A stretch of DNA of 13,124 nt, taken from Saccoglossus kowalevskii (Eukaryota; Hemichordata; Enteropneusta; Harrimaniidae). The notes beneath the pieces were generated by a model. It had not been told where the DNA came from and made no database searches. It saw only the letters and a program-made list of their open reading frames with translations. The number at the start of each line of letters is the position of its first letter. The first letter of the stretch is position 1. Made by a program: the position numbers and the translations under genes. Where the stretch lies: NCBI RefSeq assembly GCF_000003605.2, contig NW_003129417.1, positions 1 through 13,124 of the forward strand, given 5' to 3'. Below, one piece after another: positions 9,201 to 13,124 of the stretch.

Positions 9201-12200
9201 AAACAGTGCCTTTTAATTGGGTCTCCGTTCATCCTTTCGTCCGTCTGGCCGGAGTCATATTTCATTACTCTGTGAACCAAATCTGTGCATGTGCCTAGTA
9301 CTTTATCTGGGGCATATGCACATGTAGTGGTTTACTGATTCAATCCAAGATGGCTGACTGGCAGCCATTTTGTTTTTTAGAAATGTGGTATCTTATGCAT
9401 GCTTTGTCAGTATTTGTTCAAATTTGGTACATACATTATACATGTTAGTATACGTGTCTGTGATGATTCATTTTGCGATCGGATAAAAGATGGCCGACTG
9501 GCAGCCATTTCGTTTTTTGAAAATGTGGTATCTTATGCCTGTTTTGTCAGTTTTTGTTCAAATTTTGTACATACATTGTACTTTGTAGATTACATGTCCA
9601 TGACAATTTGTTGTATAATCAGAGCAAAGATAGCTGACTGGCGGCCATCTTGCTTTTTGACCATACTACTCCAAAGCTTAGGGACCATTTTCAATCATAT
9701 TTGGCACATACACCGTAAATATTGGAATACATGTTCATGTCAGTTTGTTCCATAATCAGATCAAAGTCAGTCTGCCATCTTGCTTTTTGACCATACGACT
9801 TTATCTCCAAGGCATATGGATCATTGTCATCCATATTTTGCACATACATCATACTTATAGGAATACATGTTCATGTCAGTTTGTTCCATAATCAGATCAA
9901 AGATGGCTGACTGGCATCCATCTTGTTTTTTTGAAAATGTGGTATCCGGGACAGGATTTGTTGATTTCCAAATTTGATACAAAAATTATAAATGTTGAGA
10001 TACAGGTCCATGATAATTCGTTTTGTGTTTTATATCTCTGTACATGAGCCTGGACGAATGAAATTCAGTTTGAATACAGAAAATGCAATAATAGCATATC
10101 CTGTTTAATTTCTGACCATTAGGATTATTACGATTTTAGAAGAGTCATTTAATTTCTGTTAATACTAGACCAGCCAATTATTCACTCTAAATTATTAACT
10201 ATGCTGTTGGAGCATATTACTTTATTTTTGGCATGAATAACACTTCCCCTTAATTGGGGAAATAAACTGGGACTATGTCATTAACAATGACTTGTTACCA
10301 ATAATCCTTAATAATAATTATTATTATACATTAGTCAATGTATCACCATAATGTTGGTTATACAGCGGTTGGTTTGGGATGATATACAATAATATGGTTA
10401 TTACAAGAATACCGCAAAGTTTAAACTGTACATGGTCCCATCGAGCTCTGCTATGTGTCTACCATTACTCCCACTGTACTGTCTTTGTGCCTATATTGCA
10501 GCATCCTGACAATAACCTCATAATATCAATGAGATGAAAGATGACATAGCATTATTATTTAAATTTAATTGTAATGTGGTTACTGGCCTTATAATGTCCA
10601 AAATCCTGTTGTAAATTTAATATTTTTGTAATGCGGGGGTAATCAACATACAGAATTAAATATTTTCATAACATACAGAATTCAATTGTTCCAATAATAA
10701 TGTTCATAATGTTGTAATTATCATAGCATATACAATGTCATAATAGGTACTTATTATAATCATTTTATATATTTATATTTTTGCAGAGTGAAACCACAGT
10801 TCGAATGCTGAAAGCAAGAAATGCTGTCTTCTCTGAGTCTGATACTACAATGCTAACATTGAAGCATAACGTGTATGAACGTTTGCAGATTGAACAACCT
10901 GCAAAAACTATAATGGAAATGACAGACAGAGGAGATAGTTTGTCAACAGAAGCTAAGATACAAGAAGTTGACTGTGTGACAGATGAACTACATGTTTTAA
11001 AACCATCTGCACAGCCTGTTACTCTCTTCACTGAGATTGCTCAGACTACTAAAAATGGCAAATGTGATGCATTTATGACAAAAGGTGAATGTCATGATGA
11101 AGAGACTGTGAACTCTAAAGAACAGTCTGTAGATGAAATAGAGCCATTTGTAGAAACCATAGAAACATTATCCCTACCTTCAGATGCTGAAAACCTTCCA
11201 GGCAATGTAGATGGTGTAAACCCGCAGGGAAGCACAACTGTTCGTGTGTTTGTGTATGTGGATGTTGTAAACCAATTTCCACAGTATTATATGCCATATT
11301 TCAATCTATTTCCAGAGGGTTTGTTGACTGTTAACCCATTTCAAGGTGGAATTCAACCTTTTGGCCCCTATGCAGAGGATCTACTAAATCAGAACTTAGA
11401 TTCAACTAATGTGAACGCTCTTGCTGAGAGTATAAGGACCACAAACCTACATATTTCTGTAAACACTGACAATCTGTTGGGAGAAAGTATGGAAGCTCTT
11501 GACCAAATATCAGTAGTTAGAAATCAATACGCCGAGGAAATGACAGGTCTAAGTGCTGCTGCAGATAGTGGAAAAACCCCACTTGCAGTGGATATGGCAG
11601 CTCAAAGTGCTGGTACAGACAGTGGCAATACCCCACTTGCAGTAGGTATGGCAGCTCAAAGTGCTGGTGCAGACAGTGGGAATACCCCACTTGCAGTAGA
11701 TATGGCAGCTCAAAATGCTGATGCAGACAGTGCAAAAGACCCACTTGCAGTAGATATGGCAGCTCAAAGTGCTGGTACAGACAGTGCAAAAGACCCACTT
11801 ACAGTAGATATGACAGCTCAAAGTGCTGTTGCAGACGGTGTTGATAGCCCCACTTGCAGTAGATATGGCAGCTCAAAGTGATGGTGCAGACAGTGGGAAA
11901 TCTCCACTTGAAGTAGATATGGCAGCTCAAAGTGCTGGTACAGACAGTGGGAATACCCCACTTGCAGTAGGTATGGCAGCTCAAAATGCTGATGCAGACA
12001 GTGGGAAATCTCCACTTGCAGTAGATATGACAGTTCAAAGTGCTGGTGCAGACAGTGGGAAATCTGAACACATGTTGGAAGAGAGTATGGATTCTTCTGA
12101 CCAATTTTCAGAGAGTGTAAATTCATGTGTTGAATTTACACAGAGTACAGATAAAGACAGTGGTAATTCATCTGTAGAAAGTGTTTCACATACTTATGTA

Positions 12201-12542
12201 TCTGCCAAGGCGTTTGAAGATATAAGTCTATCTTCTTCAAAAACATCTCTCCAAAGCATATTACCTGCCAAGAAACATGGTTTGTTCTGCAGGGTAAGAA
12301 AATGCCTCCGTCCATCATGTATATCAACAACAAAGCACCGCACACCAGACACCCGGGAAATATTTGCAGAAAGCTCCAATTCACACAAAGCTGATCAATC
12401 AATTAAAAATAAGAATCAACGTAAATCACCTTCTCTCAAGAAGCGTATTCATCGTTTCTTCAAAAAATCTAGGACAAGTGTATCACTAGAAGAATCTGTT
12501 GAAAACAGTGTAGAAAGTACTACTGACTCAGTGACACTATAA
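6149..12542 (+). CDS. Eight-exon gene for an unrecognised repeat-containing protein
   Basis: I join exons 6149-6262, 6479-6680, 6807-6880, 7553-7700, 7952-8052, 8210-8369, 8556-8602 and 10787-12542. Every intron is GT-AG with a good donor (gtgagt, gtaagt, gtaaat, gtaggt, gtatgt), the frame holds across all seven joins, and the phases are 0,1,0,1,0,1,0. Exons 1-7 give 282 residues. Exon 8 adds 364 before a frameshift-induced stop (646 total); without the extra base it would add 584 (866 total). The protein has no signal peptide and no obvious membrane helix. Its Arg-rich N-terminus and basic C-terminal patch suggest, as inference only, a nuclear or nucleic-acid- or phosphate-binding protein. 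I recognise no known domain. It is the downstream member of a tandem pair. The splice-consistent model makes a real gene likely; whether it yields full-length protein is uncertain. Confidence 0.75.
6263..6478 (+). other. Intron 1 (216 bp) with CRE palindrome and GC-rich patch
   Basis: The donor is GTGAGT at 6263 and the acceptor ends 'ttatag' at 6478. Unlike the other introns it has a GC- and CpG-rich patch at about 6308-6362, with a TGACGTCA palindrome at its left end. Confidence 0.7.
6310..6317. promoter_or_regulatory. TGACGTCA palindrome (full CRE-like site)
   Basis: This is a perfect 8-bp match to the consensus bound by CREB/ATF bZIP proteins. It lies in a CpG-rich patch of the first intron, 161 bp after the start codon, near the probable promoter. 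An eight-base match can occur by chance, so a regulatory role is inference. Confidence 0.3.
6479..6680 (+). CDS. Exon 2: three 13-residue repeats (residues 39-106)
   Basis: The exon enters in phase 0 (IAVLLAR, a short hydrophobic run too short for a membrane helix). It then encodes three tandem 13-residue units, EKPQELPEHPSDK, EKPQELPEHPSEK and EKPQELPEHTTES (residues 46-84), and goes on to a proline-containing linker ending ...PEM. The exon ends one base into an Ala codon, followed by GTAAGT. The repeat is charged and proline-rich, probably disordered. Confidence 0.75.
6500..6616 (+). repeat. 39-bp coding tandem repeat, 3 units
   Basis: The units lie at 6500-6538, 6539-6577 and 6578-6616. 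The first 27 bases of each (gaaaagccccaagaactccc then tgaacat) are identical, and the last 12 vary. The 39-bp length keeps frame, so unit number could change without breaking the protein. Such identity implies recent expansion or homogenisation. Confidence 0.93.
6807..6880 (+). CDS. Exon 3 (residues 106-130)
   Basis: The acceptor follows a pyrimidine tract ('tcttgttcacag'). The exon enters in phase 1 to complete an Ala codon and encodes LQSFEHDGRSC then VTSSPDNMIVFSQ. It ends CAG followed by GTAAAT in phase 0. No motif is recognised. Support comes from both splice sites and frame continuity with exons 2 and 4. Confidence 0.7.
6881..7552 (+). other. Intron 3 (672 bp), enlarged by a TIR element
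   Basis: The donor is GTAAAT at 6881 and the acceptor is 'gttttag' ending at 7552. Removing the 512-bp element at 6971-7482 leaves 160 bp, within the range of introns 1, 2, 4, 5 and 6 (126-251 bp), so the element may account for the extra length. Confidence 0.65.
6971..7482. mobile_element. Nonautonomous TIR (MITE-like) element in intron 3
   Basis: The ends are a perfect 11-bp inverted repeat: agctccactgt (6971-6981) and acagtggagct (7472-7482). Inside are about three diverged tandem units of about 157 bp: cgcaagtc with a following ggtacc/gtacc recurs at about 7075 and 7232, and gaatattttt at 7178 and 7335. It has no transposase reading frame. I see no clear target-site duplication. Just outside the right end is a hairpin CAGCC-GAGA-GGCTG (7487-7500) that may belong to the element. 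It resembles dispersed bivalve repeats known to me by memory only. Confidence 0.6.
7553..7700 (+). CDS. Exon 4 (residues 131-180)
   Basis: The exon enters in phase 0 after 'ttgttttag' and encodes DFKQMLDFMRIIFGASRQSP, then DNTSTISCELPNGARLKISV, then GRNGNYHFE. It ends in phase 1, followed by GTAAAT. The first half looks helical and amphipathic, the second half beta-like. No family is recognised. Confidence 0.72.
7952..8052 (+). CDS. Exon 5 (residues 180-213)
   Basis: The acceptor is 'ttatttacag'. The exon completes a Val codon and encodes TNYLRHGELAVVSGLSDGVN then SSIVPHGTINVAE, ending GAG followed by GTAGGT in phase 0. It is rich in beta-branched residues and Gly, suggesting a folded beta segment continuous with exon 4. 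Confidence 0.72.
8210..8369 (+). CDS. Exon 6 (residues 214-267)
   Basis: The acceptor is 'tatacactag'. The exon encodes DLTNLRPTVTGDSVNQHPTV, then VICGATSFIEHQPSTITVVS, then DCDFKGTFGVYGK. It ends in phase 1, followed by GTGAGT. It looks beta-rich and has two cysteines. No motif is recognised. The three-frame context and both splice sites support it as coding. Confidence 0.72.
8556..8602 (+). CDS. Exon 7, 47 bp (residues 267-282)
   Basis: A short exon between 'ttgtccacag' and GTATGT. It completes a Gly codon and encodes NTTTSLGRSIKALSQ, ending in phase 0. It joins in frame to the terminal exon at 10787. Its size makes it the least certain internal exon, but the phase match on both sides favours it. 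Confidence 0.65.
8603..10786 (+). other. Intron 7 (2,184 bp), repeat-rich
   Basis: The donor is GTATGT at 8603 and the acceptor is 'tatttttgcag' ending at 10786. The stretch 8603-9200 is AT-rich with nothing recognisable. The stretch 9215-9348 is a somewhat GC-richer leader with a cgtccgtctggccgg-type motif, probably part of a dispersed repeat. The stretch 9349-10030 is a tandem repeat, and 10031-10786 is AT-rich sequence shared with copy A. Open frames here (for example 9399-9755) lie in repeats and are not supported as genes. Confidence 0.65.
9349..10030. repeat. Approx. 135-140-bp tandem repeat in intron 7, 5 units
   Basis: Units start at about 9349, 9489, 9629, 9764 and 9902, each near a form of gatggctgactggcagccat (the fourth is shortened to aagtcagtctgccat). 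A ttttttgaaaatgtggta-type block or its 'gctttttgaccatac' variant follows, then a 'ttggtacatacat' block and a 'catgtccatgacaattt' block. Units differ by 10-25% by eye, so the array is old compared with the A/B duplication. Confidence 0.8.
10787..12542 (+). CDS. Exon 8 (terminal), frameshifted in the 18-residue repeat array
   Basis: The exon enters in phase 0 (SETTVRMLKAR). It has an acidic Ser/Thr-rich part (residues 283-434), an aromatic/proline-rich stretch (about 435-477), and a linker with LLGESMEALDQIS. The 18-residue repeats begin at residue 538. An extra C in the run 11848-11851 (gatagccccactt; copy A has gatagcccactt) shifts the frame to a TGA at 11879-11881. The original frame continues afterwards through the remaining repeats, a Ser-rich segment, a Cys/Arg-containing basic patch (KKHGLFCRVRKCLRPSC) and SLKKRIHRFFKKSR, to TAA 12540-12542. 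The tail after the lesion differs from copy A by only three bases. This suggests it was translated until recently, or that the lesion is a sequence error. Confidence 0.75.
11552..12062 (+). repeat. 54-bp coding minisatellite, copy B (9 units + partial)
   Basis: The units start at 11552, 11606, 11660, 11714, 11768, 11822 (55 bp, carries the extra C), 11877, 11931 and 11985, with a partial at 12039-12062. The encoded unit is near SAGTDSGNTPLAVDMAAQ. Two sub-variants (NADADSAKDP and SAVADG..SP) occur in the same relative order as in copy A. That allows the arrays to be aligned, with the extra units placed among the SAGTDSGNTP-type and SGKSP-type repeats. Confidence 0.93.
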
Positions 12543-13124
12543 AGACTGCTTGTAATTAATTTTAATTATATACTTATTAAAATATGTAATCCATACTACT
12601 GCATTGTGATGTTCTTGTGTTCCAACTTGATAACCAACCAATTCTTTATCTACAATCATATGCATCACTCCACTAATGCTTTGTTATGGTCCTGATTATT
12701 TATTACAGTGAAATCTTTATTAGTGTCAACTTGCCTTGAGTGTCTACTTTTATGCAGTCCTATAGCATAATCTATAAAAACCATCTTATGTGATCAATCA
12801 ATATTTCTGTTGAGTTGCCTTTGTTTAGGGACCAAATTAATAATTATACAGTGTTATTTGTAGACTCCTGCAACTAATCTTTAAATGTTTCTGTGAGAAG
12901 CAGAAAGAAAAACCAGTGGAAAATATTGTGTCTTAATCACGCTGAATTGTATGAGATAGCTAGTCCAAGATGCTGAAAACATGGTTACAAAATTACCACA
13001 CTCATATTTTAGAAAACACTCCCAATTATGAGAAACCATGCCCAAATTAGTGACTCATACTTTAAAAAACAGTTGACCACCTTTCAAGTTATGGGCAACA
13101 TAAATTTTTTGTTTTATTTTTCCC
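12543..13124 (+). other. 3' UTR and flank of the downstream gene
   Basis: AT-rich noncoding sequence matching 2763-3357 with about half a dozen differences by eye and a 12-bp deletion near the window end. Apart from the ATTAAA I see no other feature. Confidence 0.7.
12576..12581 (+). terminator. Candidate polyadenylation signal (ATTAAA), copy B
   Basis: ATTAAA lies 34 bp after the TAA stop, with GT-rich sequence following, the same as in copy A. Conservation between copies is uninformative because the whole flank is about 99% identical. Confidence 0.45.

Larger units (their letters stand above)
9671..13124 (+). repeat. Segmental duplication copy B (3' end of the downstream gene)
   Basis: This is the partner of the block at 1-3357. 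It runs from inside the intron-7 tandem repeat through the terminal exon and 3' flank to the window edge. The match is still running at 13124, so the duplication continues outside. If copy B is like copy A, another 38-bp minisatellite should start within about 50 bp of the window end. Order and orientation (A, spacer, gene, B, all on +) indicate a head-to-tail tandem duplication. Confidence 0.95.

Noticed and set aside
9068-9298. Open frames at 9068-9298 and 9399-9755 as genes in intron 7
   Set aside because: They lie in dispersed or tandem repeat sequence, have no recognisable protein content, and sit within an intron whose flanking exons join in frame.
12290-12300. Possible internal splice donor (agGGTAAGA) in the terminal exon
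   Set aside because: The match is partial, there is no downstream acceptor and exon in the window, and reading straight through gives a coherent protein to TAA in both copies.

Overview
This window looks like nuclear DNA from an invertebrate animal. It is AT-rich, has GT-AG introns of about 130 to 2,200 bp, and is crowded with minisatellites and dispersed repeats. There are no bacterial-style operons, ribosome binding sites or RNA genes. The intronic repeats (units built around 'gatggctgactggc..ccat', and an element ending in agctccactgt/acagtggagct) resemble repeats I associate with bivalve molluscs. That identification is from memory and inference, not from a search.

The main content is a tandem gene duplication with a unit of about 9.7 kb. 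Copy A (1 to about 3,357) holds only the end of an upstream gene: the 3' part of its last intron, a large terminal coding exon (1117-2762) and its 3' flank. A 38-bp minisatellite of about 49 units (3402-5255) and a gene-free 5' flank (5256-6148) follow. Next comes what appears to be a whole downstream gene (6149-12542, + strand). I model it as eight exons: 6149-6262, 6479-6680, 6807-6880, 7553-7700, 7952-8052, 8210-8369, 8556-8602 and 10787-12542. All seven junctions are canonical and preserve frame, with intron phases alternating 0,1,0,1,0,1,0. The last exon and its surroundings (copy B, to the window end) match copy A at roughly 98-99% by eye.

I do not recognise the protein. It has an Arg-rich N-terminus without a signal peptide, three 13-residue repeats (EKPQELPEHPSDK-like), a central part of about 180 residues encoded by short exons, and a long last-exon region. 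That region contains an aromatic/proline-rich stretch, an array of 18-residue repeats (consensus near SAGADSGKTPLAVDMAAQ, encoded by a 54-bp minisatellite) and a Ser-rich tail with a strongly basic patch. Copy A has 7 repeat units plus a partial; copy B has 9 plus a partial.

Both last exons carry a single-base indel inside the 54-bp array (a loss near 2009 in A, a gain at 11848-11851 in B). The two lesions are at different places, and both copies read on well past the lesion in another frame to matching stop codons. Either both paralogues are truncated, or the array was misassembled or miscalled. Outside the array the exon differs between copies at about 1.9% of sites, mostly by replacement changes, against about 1% in flanking noncoding DNA. 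This suggests a fast-evolving, lineage-restricted, multicopy gene family.
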